Assembly (NCBI RefSeq): GCF_000721605.1
Contig: NZ_JOIZ01000005.1
Coordinates: 744,001 to 808,000 of the forward strand
Length of the DNA: 64,000 nt
DNA from: Streptomyces sp. NRRL S-37
GTDB lineage: Bacteria; Actinomycetota; Actinomycetes; Streptomycetales; Streptomycetaceae
Direction of reading: 5' to 3'
The translations under genes were made by a program, and so were the position numbers. A model generated the notes under the pieces. The model saw nothing but the letters and a program-made list of their open reading frames with translations. It did no database searches and had not been told where the DNA came from. Shown here piece by piece: positions 1-8,807 of the stretch (position 1 is its first letter; each line of letters starts with the position of its first letter).

Positions 1-442
1 GGGTGGTGACGAGGTAGGGCAGGGAGCGGATGCCCATGCCCTCGAGGGCGTCGACCTCCTCGTTGATGCGCATGGCGCCGAGCTGGGCGGTGAAGCCGGC
101 GCCGACGGTCGCGGAGAGGGCGAGTCCGGCGACGAGGGGCGCGATCTCGCGGGTGTTGAAGTAGGCGGAGACGAATCCGGTGAACGCGGCCGTGCCGATC
201 TGGTCGAGGGCCGCGTAGCCCTGGAGTCCGACGACGGTCCCGGTGAAGAGCGTCATCGCGATCATCACGCCGATGGTGCCGCCGATGATCCCGAGGCCGC
301 CGGAGCCGAACGCCACCTCGGCGAGGAGGCGCTGCACCTCCTTGAGGTAGCGGCGCAGGGTCCGCGGGATCCACAGCAGGGCCCGGACGTAGAAGAGCAG
401 TTGGTCGCCGGAGCGGTCGAGCCAGACGAGCGGGGAGGCCAT
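1..442 (-). CDS. MlaE/YrbE-family permease, second subunit (partial, cut by window edge)
   Basis: This is the N-terminal part of a YrbE1B-type permease; the rest lies beyond the left edge. In mce/Mla lipid importers a YrbE pair forms the membrane channel that moves lipids or steroids handed over by Mce proteins. The visible part starts MASPLVWLDRSGDQLLFYVR, continues with hydrophobic Gly-rich segments, and reaches the cytoplasmic region with AQLGAMRINEEVDALEGMGI, the family's coupling-helix element (compare KIREELDAMEVMGV in the next gene). The ATG at 440-442 lies 6 bp after the stop of the upstream permease, so the two are translationally linked. Mce genes are expected next, outside the window. 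Confidence 0.9.
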   Translation of the reverse strand, partial: MASPLVWLDRSGDQLLFYVRALLWIPRTLRRYLKEVQRLLAEVAFGSGGLGIIGGTIGVMIAMTLFTGTVVGLQGYAALDQIGTAAFTGFVSAYFNTREIAPLVAGLALSATVGAGFTAQLGAMRINEEVDALEGMGIRSLPYLVTT

Positions 443-448
443 CGCTCC

Positions 449-1213
449 TCAGCCTCCCTTCGGCGGGACGATCCGGAGGTAGACGGCCGTCATCACCATG
501 TTGACGAAGAAGAGCAGCAGGAACGTGATGACGACGGACTGGTTGACGGCGTCGCCGACGCCCTTGGGGCCGCCGCGCGGGTTGAGGCCCCGGTAGGCGG
601 CGACGATGCCGGCGATGAACCCGAAGACCAGCGCCTTGAGTTCGCTGATGTACAGGTCGGGGAGCTGGGCGAGGGCGGAGAAGCTGGAGAGGTAGGCGCC
701 GGGGGTGCCGCCCTGCATGATCACGTTGAAGAAGTAGCCGCCGAGGATGCCGACGACGGAGACCAGCCCGTTGAGCAGGACGGCCACCCCCATGGCGGCC
801 AGGACGCGCGGCACGACCAGGCGCTGCACCGGGGATACGCCCATGACCTCCATGGCGTCGAGTTCCTCGCGGATCTTCCGGGAGCCGAGGTCGGCGCAGA
901 TGGCCGAGCCGCCGGCGCCGGCGATGAGCAGGGCGACGATGAGCGGGCTGGCCTGCTGGACGACGGCGAGGACGCTGGCGCCCCCGGTGAACGACTGGGC
1001 GCCCAGCTGCTCGGTCAGGGAGCCGACCTGGAGGGCGATGACGGCGCCGAAGGGGATGGAGACGAGGGCGGCGGGCAGGATGGTCACGCTCGCGACGAAC
1101 CAGAACTGCTCGACGAACTCGCGGAACTGGAAGGGTCTTCGGAAGACGGCGCGGGCGACTTCGGCGGCGAGCGCGAAGAGCCGGCCGGTCTGCCGCAGCG
1201 CGCCGGTGATCAC
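449..1213 (-). CDS. MlaE/YrbE-family permease, first subunit
   Basis: A 254-residue multi-pass membrane protein, the usual length for YrbE1A/MlaE. It has an amphipathic N-terminal helix, about five hydrophobic segments, and the conserved cytoplasmic element IREELDAMEVMGVSPV that contacts the ATPase. It is predicted to form the permease of an mce-type lipid/steroid importer with the following YrbE. Its start overlaps the stop of the ATPase gene by 4 bp (ATGA), and the next permease follows within 6 bp, giving the standard operon order ATPase-YrbE1A-YrbE1B. Family assignment is secure; the substrate is not shown by the sequence. Confidence 0.93.
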   Translation of the reverse strand: MITGALRQTGRLFALAAEVARAVFRRPFQFREFVEQFWFVASVTILPAALVSIPFGAVIALQVGSLTEQLGAQSFTGGASVLAVVQQASPLIVALLIAGAGGSAICADLGSRKIREELDAMEVMGVSPVQRLVVPRVLAAMGVAVLLNGLVSVVGILGGYFFNVIMQGGTPGAYLSSFSALAQLPDLYISELKALVFGFIAGIVAAYRGLNPRGGPKGVGDAVNQSVVITFLLLFFVNMVMTAVYLRIVPPKGG

Positions 1214-2220
1214 GCGCCGCTCCCGGCGGCGGGCATCGGCAGGGTGGCCGCTCGGGCGTTCTTCGCGTAGGTGTCCCGGATGGCGGAGCGGGCGGCGGGC
1301 GGCAGCGTGTCGATCATGCTCATGACACGCTCACGCCGGCGGGCGACGGCCCGGCGCGGCGGGAGGCCGGGCGACGGCTCCAGCTGCGGGACGATCACCC
1401 GGGGCGCGGCGGGGGCGGAGGAGGCGGCGCCCGCCTCGGCGGCGAGGGTGGCCGCGTCCTTCTCCTCGGACATCCCGATGGGACCCTCGCGCCGGCCGCC
1501 GAGGAACTGGGACACGACCGGCTCGTCGCTGGTGAGCAGCACCTCGCGCGGGCCGAAGGTGACGAGTTCGCGCCGGAAGAGCATCCCCATGTTGTCGGGC
1601 ACGGTGGCGGCGATGTCGAGGTTGTGGGTGACGATCAGCATCGTCGCGTCGATCCGCGCGTTCAGGTCGATCAGCAGCTGGGAGAGGTAGGCGGTGCGGA
1701 CCGGGTCGAGTCCGGAGTCCGGTTCGTCGCACAGGATGATCTGCGGGTCGAGGACGAGCGCGCGGGCCAGGCCGGCCCGCTTGCGCATGCCCCCGCTGAT
1801 CTCTCCGGGGAGTTTGCCCTCCGCGCCCAGCAGCCCGACGACCTCGATCCGCTCCATGACGATACGGCGGATCTCGGACTCCTTCTTGCGGGTGTGCTCG
1901 CGCAGCGGGAAGGCGATGTTGTCGAAAAGGGACATGGACCCGAAGAGGGCCCCGTCCTGGAACATGAGACCGAACAATTTGCGGGTCTCGTAGATATCCC
2001 TTTCGGGACTGTTCACCATGTCCACTCCGCCGATGAGGACACGGCCCTTCTCGGGTTTGAGCAGCCCTATGAGCGACTTCAGGAAAACGGTCTTCCCGGT
2101 GCCGGACGGTCCCAGCATCACGCTCACCTCTCCGGCGGGAAGGGTGAGTGTCACGTCCCGCCAGATGCTCTGCTCACCGAAGGACTTGGTCAGGCCCTCG
2201 ACCACCACTTCGATTCCCAT
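1210..2220 (-). CDS. Mkl/MceG-type ABC transporter ATP-binding protein
   Basis: A 336-residue ATPase energising the MlaE/YrbE permeases. Walker A GPSGTGKT is at residues 37-44, the signature SGGMRKRAGLARAL near 142-155, and Walker B ILCDEPDSGLD follows, with the SGLDP D-loop typical of MlaF/Mkl. Beyond about residue 250 there is an extra Ala/Pro-rich and Arg-rich tail of roughly 80 residues, as in actinobacterial Mkl proteins and absent from E. coli MlaF. The ATG is preceded by a near-perfect Shine-Dalgarno (GGAGGTGAT), so this is probably the first gene of the operon. The promoter should lie in the 650-bp spacer upstream. Confidence 0.95.
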   Translation of the reverse strand: MGIEVVVEGLTKSFGEQSIWRDVTLTLPAGEVSVMLGPSGTGKTVFLKSLIGLLKPEKGRVLIGGVDMVNSPERDIYETRKLFGLMFQDGALFGSMSLFDNIAFPLREHTRKKESEIRRIVMERIEVVGLLGAEGKLPGEISGGMRKRAGLARALVLDPQIILCDEPDSGLDPVRTAYLSQLLIDLNARIDATMLIVTHNLDIAATVPDNMGMLFRRELVTFGPREVLLTSDEPVVSQFLGGRREGPIGMSEEKDAATLAAEAGAASSAPAAPRVIVPQLEPSPGLPPRRAVARRRERVMSMIDTLPPAARSAIRDTYAKNARAATLPMPAAGSGA

Positions 2221-2324
2221 ATCACCTCCAGCGGACGTCCATCGGATATGCGCCGCGGGCGCACGTTAAGTCGGCGCGGAGCGCACTGACAACGGGTGCG
2301 GCACCGGATCCCCGCCGCCCCCGC

Positions 2325-2380
2325 GGAACTTGTCACCGCGCACACAACACACCGGCCCCGTACTTGTCTCCGGGGAGACA
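2325..2380. repeat. Two copies of a 22-bp operator-like motif (ACTTGTC...ACA)
   Basis: Copy A is at 2325-2346 and copy B at 2359-2380. Both contain ACTTGTC, then C at the second following position and a GC core, ending in ACA. Copy B is a perfect palindrome, TGTCTCCGGGGAGACA. The copies are 34 bp apart, about three helical turns, which suits cooperative binding by one regulator. A third copy lies at 2597-2618. Read directly from sequence; the binding protein is unknown. Confidence 0.6.
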
Positions 2381-2526
2381 GGGCGGGACCTCGCGGCTCC
2401 GGGGGGTGTGGATCCGTGAGGCCCCGCCGACGGACGCCCGGGCCCGGTGGAAGGGGGCCGGAAAGCACCCGTCATGGCTCCGGCCGACGGGGGCCACCGA
2501 CCTGGAACCGAGCACCACACCGGCAC

Positions 2527-2542
2527 GTTACGGTCGAGTAAC
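2527..2542. promoter_or_regulatory. GTTAC-N6-GTAAC inverted repeat
   Basis: A perfect 5-bp inverted repeat with a 6-bp spacer (GTTAC at 2527-2531, GTAAC at 2538-2542) in the divergent control region. This is a typical dyad size for a dimeric helix-turn-helix repressor. It could equally be chance in 650 bp. Confidence 0.35.
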
Positions 2543-2596
2543 CTCAGCGGGCAATACCGGATTCCGAGTTTTCCGGGAGATCGACTCCGGCCATCC

Positions 2597-2618
2597 GGAA
2601 CTTGTCACGGGGGACACA
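2597..2618. repeat. Third copy of the 22-bp operator-like motif
   Basis: Starts GGAACTTGTCAC and ends GGACACA, aligning without gaps to the copies at 2325-2346 and 2359-2380. Its first 12 bases are identical to copy A. It lies nearer the secreted-protein gene, so the same factor could touch both promoters of this region. Confidence 0.6.
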
Positions 2619-2826
2619 GAAAAACCTCCCGGTGTTGTCGGCGGGTGAGTGTCACGCCCCCTGCCGCGCGGCACGCCCGGAGAGCGGGGACATCTTCGCC
2701 AAACGGCCCGTCCTTGGCAGTTCGTGACTAAGGCGAACCGCGCATCACTCACCGGGGAAACAGCTTGTTCCCTTTTCAAAAGAATCATGGACAACCGCAT
2801 TGTTCGGCTAAGTTTCCGGCGAGTAA

Positions 2827-3504
<678 letters not shown>

Positions 3505-3522
3505 ACCGCCCCCGCTCACGTC

Positions 3523-3549
3523 CGCCCGGCCGGTGACCCCGGCCGGGCG
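3523..3549 (+). terminator. Hairpin terminator after the first secreted gene
   Basis: An 11-bp perfect GC stem (CGCCCGGCCGG at 3523-3533 pairing with 3539-3549) with a 5-nt loop, 19 bp after the stop codon. There is no long T run, as is common in Streptomyces terminators. It probably causes partial termination before the next secreted gene. Confidence 0.7.
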
Positions 3550-3605
3550 TTCGCGGGCTCCGTGCCACGTCCCGCCGCCACCGGCCCCCTACCGAGCGGA
3601 GTCGT

Positions 3606-5210
3606 ATGAGAGTCCGACGAGCCGCCGCCCCGCGGCCCTCCCGTACCCGCGCCCGGACCACGTCGACCGCCGCGTTCGTCGTGCTCGCCGCCCTGCTCCC
3701 GACCACGGCCTCCGCCACGGACCCCCAGGAGACCGAGGCCGAACTCCCCTACGTCTGCGCCCTGCCCTCGGGGCGGCTGCCCGCGACGGTGCGGATCTCC
3801 GCGGTCTTCCCGGAACGTGCGGGGAAGGGCGAGGCGTTCACGCCCGACGGCGTCACCACGACCGTGGAGCTGCCGGCGGAGGCGGTCGCGGACCTCACCG
3901 CGCGCGGGGCGGCCGAGGTGCGGCCCGCGACCCGGCTCGCGGTGGGCGTCGCCCAGAACGAGGCGACGGCCACGGCGACATGGCGCGGAAGCACCGGACC
4001 CGTGTCCCTTCCCGCCTCCGGGCCGCTGACCCTGACCACGACGGGCGACGTCCCCTCGGTGGCCGGCCGGGGCGACGGTGACCTGACCTTCACCGCCGGC
4101 GGCCTCGCGATCGACCTGACGCCCGGCCCGGTGGACCCGGCGAATCCGACGGACCCGGCCGCCACCGCCCCCGGCTCGCTGACCGTCGACTGCTCCCTCG
4201 CCGAGGACGCGCCGGACCAGGGGCTGCTGGCCACCGTACCGGTCGGCACCGGCGGCCCCGGGGCGAGCGGCTCACCCTCCCCGTCCGGGTCCCCGCAGGC
4301 ACCGGGCTCACCGGAGGACGGGCCGGGGGACCGGCGGGAGGAGCGGCAGGGGGACCGGTCGCCGAAGGTGCTGGAACCCTCCCCCGGCACCGCCCCGGAC
4401 CGCGACGACGTACCGCCGTGCCGCTACGACGAACAGCACCCGCCCACGGACGTGTCGCTCAACGCCTACGTCACCGGCTACGCCAACGTGAAGAAGCTGA
4501 AGAGCGCCGCGTACCTGCCGCCGTCCTGCGTACTGATCGAACAGGGGCTGCCCGAAACGGGTCCCCCCGACCCGGAGTACCTGATCTTCGACACCGTGTC
4601 GTACGCGAACTTCCACTACCGGGAGCGCGAACAGACGCCGCCCTTCGAAGCGACCTTCCTGTCCTTCGACTTCGCCCCGGTGACGGCCACCATGGTGCTG
4701 GAGCAGACGGGCCCCATGAGGATCGACTCACGCATGAGGATGAGCCTGTCCGACTTCACCACGGTCACGGACACCTACGTCCGGGCCCCGCTGATCCTGC
4801 GCGTACTGGACCTCGAGGTCAACGGGACCCCCCTGGACGTCGGTCCCGGGTGCCGGACCGAGACGTCCCTCACCTCCGCCGACCCGGACCCGGCGAACTT
4901 CCCGGGTGACCACCTGGTGCTGTACGGCCGGGGCGAGCAGATCATCGGCCTGCCGGCCACCGGTTACCTGCTCCTCAGCGGCGGCACGCTGTCCGGCGAG
5001 ACGACCATCCCCGCCTTCACCGGCTGCGGCACCGACGCCGAGGACCTCGACCGCCTGCTCACCGCCTCCGTCTCCGGTCCCGGCAACCACATCAAGCAGG
5101 TCCAGGGCCAGACGTGCGCGATCGCCGCCCCCGTGTTCCCGAGCCCGACCGACGAGGGCCAGTGCACCGAGGACCTCCAGCCCTACGAGATCCCCGTCGC
5201 CGAGCGCTGA
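3606..5210 (+). CDS. Large secreted protein, possibly DUF6801-type, with Pro/Gly linker
   Basis: A 534-residue exported protein. It begins with Arg-rich residues and a hydrophobic stretch ending TTASA near residue 38. The first module (about 40-200, from PYVCALPSGRLPATVRISAVF) resembles the DUF6801 type of actinobacterial secreted proteins. A low-complexity linker of Ser, Pro, Gly, Asp and Arg (about 215-265) leads to a second Cys-containing module (about 270-534, from YDEQHPPTDVSLNAYVTGYA). The architecture suggests two folded beta domains outside the cell. It sits between two other secreted genes next to the lipid importer; function unknown. The DUF assignment is from memory of the motif and is tentative. 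Confidence 0.8.
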   Translation: MRVRRAAAPRPSRTRARTTSTAAFVVLAALLPTTASATDPQETEAELPYVCALPSGRLPATVRISAVFPERAGKGEAFTPDGVTTTVELPAEAVADLTARGAAEVRPATRLAVGVAQNEATATATWRGSTGPVSLPASGPLTLTTTGDVPSVAGRGDGDLTFTAGGLAIDLTPGPVDPANPTDPAATAPGSLTVDCSLAEDAPDQGLLATVPVGTGGPGASGSPSPSGSPQAPGSPEDGPGDRREERQGDRSPKVLEPSPGTAPDRDDVPPCRYDEQHPPTDVSLNAYVTGYANVKKLKSAAYLPPSCVLIEQGLPETGPPDPEYLIFDTVSYANFHYREREQTPPFEATFLSFDFAPVTATMVLEQTGPMRIDSRMRMSLSDFTTVTDTYVRAPLILRVLDLEVNGTPLDVGPGCRTETSLTSADPDPANFPGDHLVLYGRGEQIIGLPATGYLLLSGGTLSGETTIPAFTGCGTDAEDLDRLLTASVSGPGNHIKQVQGQTCAIAAPVFPSPTDEGQCTEDLQPYEIPVAER

Positions 5211-5257
5211 CCTGGCCCCTCCCTCCGCCCCTCCCACCTCCACGGAAGGCCACCACC

Positions 5258-6199
5258 ATGCCCCCGATCTCCTCCCGCGCCCGGCTCGCCGCCGTCTCCG
5301 CCCTGACCGCGCTCGGCGCCTTCGCCTCCCTGGGCACGGCGACCGCCGCCGGCCCCGCGCTGAACGGCGAGTGGGCCCCCTTCACCCGCTGTCCCGTGGA
5401 CGCCCCGGCGATGCTGGCCGCCGACGGCTTCGAGCGGACCCCGCAGTGCGTGGTGTCCACCTCGGCGAGCGGTTCCATCAAGCTGGGCGACACCACCGTG
5501 ACCACCGGCAGGACCAACCTCCAGATCGGCGTCGTCCAGAACGCGGACGGCACCAGCAGCGTGGTCGCCCCGGCCTCCGGCGCGCTGGTCGCCGAGCCCG
5601 CCACCGTGCCCGGCGGACTGCTCGGCCTGATGTGCCCGAGCGACATCTTCGTGATCACGGGCATCTGCGAGTCACTGGAGAACTCCAGCCTCAACAAGAT
5701 CACCGCGACCATGGAGTCCGTCGGCGCGCCCTACGCCTTCGACCAGACCGCGGGCGTCCTCACGGACACGCCCATCATCGCCCTGCCGGTCCGCATCCAC
5801 CTGGAGAACCCGCTCCTGGGCAGCAGGTGCTACATCGGAACGGCCGCCGACCCGATCGTGCTGCGCCCCGAGAACCGCCAGTACCCGGCCTTCGGGATGA
5901 GTTTCTTCCGGGGCGACGGCACCCCCGACGAGGCCGGCGAGATGAGCCGGATCGACCTCACCGGCGCCACCCAGAACGACAGCACCTTCGCGGTCCCCGG
6001 CGCCACCGGCTGCGGCCTGAACATCGGCCTGATCAACGCCGCGGTCAACGCGAAGACCGGGCTGCCCTCCGCCTCCGGGAACAACAGCCTGACCCTGAAC
6101 GACACACGGACCCACCTCACCGGTCTCAACGCCCCCGGGACCGCCGCCCCCGACGCCGGCAAGGTCCTGGCGGAGAACTGGCACTCCGCCGCCGAGTAG
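5258..6199 (+). CDS. Third secreted protein of unknown function
   Basis: A 313-residue protein with a signal peptide (MPPISSRARLAAVSALTALG, cleavage near TATAA at about residue 30). The mature part has at least five Cys (FTRCPVD, PQCVVS, LMCPSD, TGICES, RCYIG, GCGLN), implying disulfides, and long Gly/Thr/Asn-rich stretches typical of beta-rich surface proteins. Start chosen at the ATG at 5258 because GGAAGG lies 9 bp upstream; there are 47 bp after the previous gene, so the two could be one transcript. Similar proteins are, as far as I recall, found beside mce loci in actinomycetes, but I cannot name the family or function. Confidence 0.85.
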   Translation: MPPISSRARLAAVSALTALGAFASLGTATAAGPALNGEWAPFTRCPVDAPAMLAADGFERTPQCVVSTSASGSIKLGDTTVTTGRTNLQIGVVQNADGTSSVVAPASGALVAEPATVPGGLLGLMCPSDIFVITGICESLENSSLNKITATMESVGAPYAFDQTAGVLTDTPIIALPVRIHLENPLLGSRCYIGTAADPIVLRPENRQYPAFGMSFFRGDGTPDEAGEMSRIDLTGATQNDSTFAVPGATGCGLNIGLINAAVNAKTGLPSASGNNSLTLNDTRTHLTGLNAPGTAAPDAGKVLAENWHSAAE

Positions 6200-6417
6200 C
6201 CGCCCGGGCACCATCACCGCGCGGCCGTCCCGGCAGCCGGCCCTCACCACCATGACGCGATTCCTCCACAAGTGATGTACAACACACCGAAGTTGATTTA
6301 CCGTCAGGTTTCCAAGCCGGTGACCCCCGGTGGACCGGTCCGGGTGCCGCCCCGACGAGGGCGGGGCCCGGCCGGCCGGCCGCCCCACCGGACCTGTCGG
6401 AGAGCAAGGGATCACTC

Positions 6418-7629
6418 ATGCCCTCAAGCGCGCGTCCCCCGGTGCTCGGTGAACCGCTCGACCCGCTCCCCAAGAAGTTCGCGGCCTTCATGCGGCCCCT
6501 GCTCCCGGGGCTGCTGAACGAGATACGGACCGAGGTCACCCGCACCTACCCGGTGTACGGCAGGCTGCTCAACGGCCCGGACGGGGACGCGATCCGCCAG
6601 GGCGTCGAACAGGCGCTGACCGCCTTCGTGGACCGGGTGGCCGACCCCTCCAGCAGCTCGGAACTGCGGGACGAACTGCTGCGCAGATTCGGCCGGGTGG
6701 AGGCCTACGAGGGCCGTGACCTGGAGGTCCTGCAGGGCGCCTACCGGCTCGGCGCCCGCATCGCACTGCGCCGGGCCAAGACACTGGGACGGCAGTACAG
6801 CCTCTCCCCCGCGCTGATCCTCGCCTTCGCCGACGCCCTCTTCGCGTACGTCGAGGAACTGGAGGCGGTCACCCGCGAGGGGTACGCGGAGGTGCGGGAG
6901 CGGGCCGCCTCCGAGGAGTCGGCGTTACGCAGACAGTTACTGCACTTCCTCCTGGCCTCCTCGCCGATGCCCCGGACGGCCCTCTCCGAACTGTGCAAGG
7001 CCGCCGCCTGGGAGCTGCCCCGCTCGTGCTTCCTCGTCGCCCTGCGCCTTCCGGTGCCGGAACACATCCAGGCGGGCCTCGACCGGGACGTCCTCGCCGA
7101 CCTGGACATACCGCAGCCGCACCTGCTGGTCCCCGGGGACCTCACCCCCCGGCGCCTCGACATGATCCGTACGGCCCTGGCCGGCACCCGTGCCGTGGTG
7201 GGCCTGACCGTGCCGGTCACGCAGGCCGCCGACTCCGTCCGCTGGGCCCGCCGTGTGCTCCAGCTCGTCGACGACGACGTCATCCCCGACGCCCCGCTGA
7301 TCCACTGCGAGGATCACCTGACGACCCTGTGGCTGCTGTCCGACTCCGCCCTCGTCGACCGTGTCGCGGCGCGTGAACTGGCCGCGCTCGACGCGTTGCC
7401 CGCCAAGCGGCGCGACCGGCTCGTCGAGACCCTCCGGGTCCACGTCTCCACCCGGGCGTCCGCCGAACAGGTCGGCGAGATCCTGGGCGTGCACGCCCAG
7501 ACCGTCCGCTACCGCCTGCGGATGCTGGACACCCACCTGGGCGACCGGCTCGCCGACCCCGACCACCGCTTCGCCATCGAGGTGGCCCTCCGCTCGCTCC
7601 ACCTGCGGGGCCACGACAGCACGGAGTGA
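6418..7629 (+). CDS. PucR/CdaR-type transcriptional regulator
   Basis: A 403-residue regulator. The C-terminus (about 345-395, LVETLRVHVSTRASAEQVGE then LGVHAQTVRYRLRMLDTHLG) is the PucR-type helix-turn-helix. The middle has a GGDEF-like region common in this family, and the N-terminus (PLPKKFAAFMRPLLPGLLNE) matches the helical domain of actinobacterial PucR regulators. These usually respond to small metabolites. Its position after the secreted proteins makes it a candidate regulator of them or of the lipid importer. The 218-bp spacer upstream, with an AT-richer stretch near 6270-6310, presumably holds its own promoter. Confidence 0.85.
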   Translation: MPSSARPPVLGEPLDPLPKKFAAFMRPLLPGLLNEIRTEVTRTYPVYGRLLNGPDGDAIRQGVEQALTAFVDRVADPSSSSELRDELLRRFGRVEAYEGRDLEVLQGAYRLGARIALRRAKTLGRQYSLSPALILAFADALFAYVEELEAVTREGYAEVRERAASEESALRRQLLHFLLASSPMPRTALSELCKAAAWELPRSCFLVALRLPVPEHIQAGLDRDVLADLDIPQPHLLVPGDLTPRRLDMIRTALAGTRAVVGLTVPVTQAADSVRWARRVLQLVDDDVIPDAPLIHCEDHLTTLWLLSDSALVDRVAARELAALDALPAKRRDRLVETLRVHVSTRASAEQVGEILGVHAQTVRYRLRMLDTHLGDRLADPDHRFAIEVALRSLHLRGHDSTE

Positions 7630-7658
7630 CCCCGCGGGCGGGCGGACGGGCGGCGCGG

Positions 7659-8636
7659 TCAGTAGGCGACGGGCCAGCCGCTGCTCCAGTTCAGGAGGTT
7701 GATGCCGAGCTTGGGGGTGCCGTTGTCGTTGCCGTCGTAGTAGTGGTAGACGATCAGGTCCCCGTCGACGTCGTTCATGATCGACTGGCCGCCGGGGCCG
7801 ATGACGCTGCCGTGCGACTCGAGGACGGGCGTGCCGCCGTTGTTCGTCATCGCGACGCCGTTCTTGTCGCGGTAGGGCCCGGTGACGCTGGTGGCGCGGC
7901 CGACCTTGACCTTGTAGGTGGAGCTCGTGCCGGCGCAGCAGGTGTCGTACGAGGCGAAGAGGTAGTAGTAGCCGTTCCGTTTGACGACGAACGGCGCCTC
8001 GACGGCCTTCGTCCCGGTAGGGCGGGAGGCCAGCGAGTAGCGGGTGGTGTCGGACGAGAGCTGCTTGCCGGTGGAGGGGTTGATCCGGATCATCTTGATC
8101 CCGGTCCACCAACTGCCGAAGGACAGCCACCACTTGCCGTCGTCGTCGACGAAGAGGTTGGGGTCGATGGCGTTGTAGTCGCTGGAGGAGTTCGAGGTGT
8201 AGACGGTCCCGTAGTCGGTCCAGCTTCCCGGCTGTCCGGTGGCCGAGCCGGCCAGGCCGATGGCGGAGGTGTTCGAGCCGAACGAGGAGACGGAGTAGTA
8301 CATCAGGTACTTGCCGCCGTGGTACGAGATGTCCGGCGCCCAGGCCTCCGGCACGGAGGAGTAGGTGCGCCACCAGCCCGGGCGGGACGAGAACGCGTCG
8401 GCGCCGGCGGAGAAGGCGATGCGGTCGGTGGAGGTCTTGTTGCTGATGCCGCCGCCGGTGGCGTAGAGCAGGTACTGCCCGGAGGAGGTCCGGATCATCG
8501 ACGGGTCGTGCGTGACGACGGACCCGGTGACGCGGCCGGGGTTGGGGTACGCCGAGGCGGTGGTCGGCATCAGCGCCAGAAGGGCGGCGGTGGGGATCGC
8601 GAGAAGGGCGGTGCGCTTGCGGAGGGTGCGGCTCAT
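7659..8636 (-). CDS. Secreted GH43 endo-arabinanase
   Basis: A 325-residue exported glycoside hydrolase expected to cut alpha-1,5-L-arabinan. Signal peptide ends TTASA at residue 28. The GH43 catalytic triad is visible: general base Asp44 in THDPS, pKa modulator Asp158 in NAIDPNLF, general acid Glu213 in AVEAPF. The single-domain length and the SFGSWWTGIKM motif fit arabinanases of the AbnA/Arb43 type. No carbohydrate-binding module. AAGGAG precedes the ATG. The promoter carries the 35-bp operator-like element shared with the arabinoside transporter and the IclR regulator, so induction by arabinan breakdown products is likely. Arabino-oligosaccharides released outside would feed the transporter at 15-18 kb. 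Confidence 0.93.
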   Translation of the reverse strand: MSRTLRKRTALLAIPTAALLALMPTTASAYPNPGRVTGSVVTHDPSMIRTSSGQYLLYATGGGISNKTSTDRIAFSAGADAFSSRPGWWRTYSSVPEAWAPDISYHGGKYLMYYSVSSFGSNTSAIGLAGSATGQPGSWTDYGTVYTSNSSSDYNAIDPNLFVDDDGKWWLSFGSWWTGIKMIRINPSTGKQLSSDTTRYSLASRPTGTKAVEAPFVVKRNGYYYLFASYDTCCAGTSSTYKVKVGRATSVTGPYRDKNGVAMTNNGGTPVLESHGSVIGPGGQSIMNDVDGDLIVYHYYDGNDNGTPKLGINLLNWSSGWPVAY

Positions 8637-8670
8637 GCGGGGTTCTCCTTGCGGTGGGGGTGAGGAGGTC

Positions 8671-8705
8671 GTTCGGAATTCCGAACGGCGATCGCAAGTT
8701 CGAAC
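8671..8705 (-). promoter_or_regulatory. Copy 1 of the 35-bp IclR-type operator element (GH43 promoter)
   Basis: On the minus strand it opens with GTTCGAAC and closes with the palindrome GTTCGGAATTCCGAAC (8671-8686). It begins 2 bp after the predicted -10 box. It aligns without gaps to elements at 18246-18280 and 24665-24699: GTTCG at one end, CGAAC at the other, and a CGCC core in the middle. A factor bound here would block transcription start. The local IclR protein is the natural candidate; that link is inference. Confidence 0.8.
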
Positions 8706-8707
8706 GG

Positions 8708-8736
8708 ACCGTAGAATCGAACCACTTGCGCGTCAA
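8708..8736 (-). promoter_or_regulatory. Promoter of the GH43 arabinanase
   Basis: Minus-strand -35 TTGACG (8731-8736), 17-bp spacer, -10 TACGGT (8708-8713). The same hexamers with the same spacing occur at the sugar transporter promoter, and 28 of the positions around them are shared in two blocks (17 and 11 bp). Streptomyces vegetative-type promoter. Confidence 0.8.
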
Positions 8737-8781
8737 TGCCCCGCGCGGCACCGGCCCCCGACGACGGCCCGAGCCGGGAAT

Positions 8782-8801
8782 CCCCTCCCCGAAGGGAGGG
8801 G
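8782..8801. terminator. Hairpin between the GH43 promoter and the PH-domain gene
   Basis: A perfect 8-bp stem CCCCTCCC/GGGAGGGG with a CGAA loop (TTCG tetraloop on the minus strand), 7 bp past the stop of the minus-strand membrane protein gene. It should end that transcript and insulate the arabinanase promoter. Confidence 0.7.
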
Positions 8802-8807
8802 AGGATG

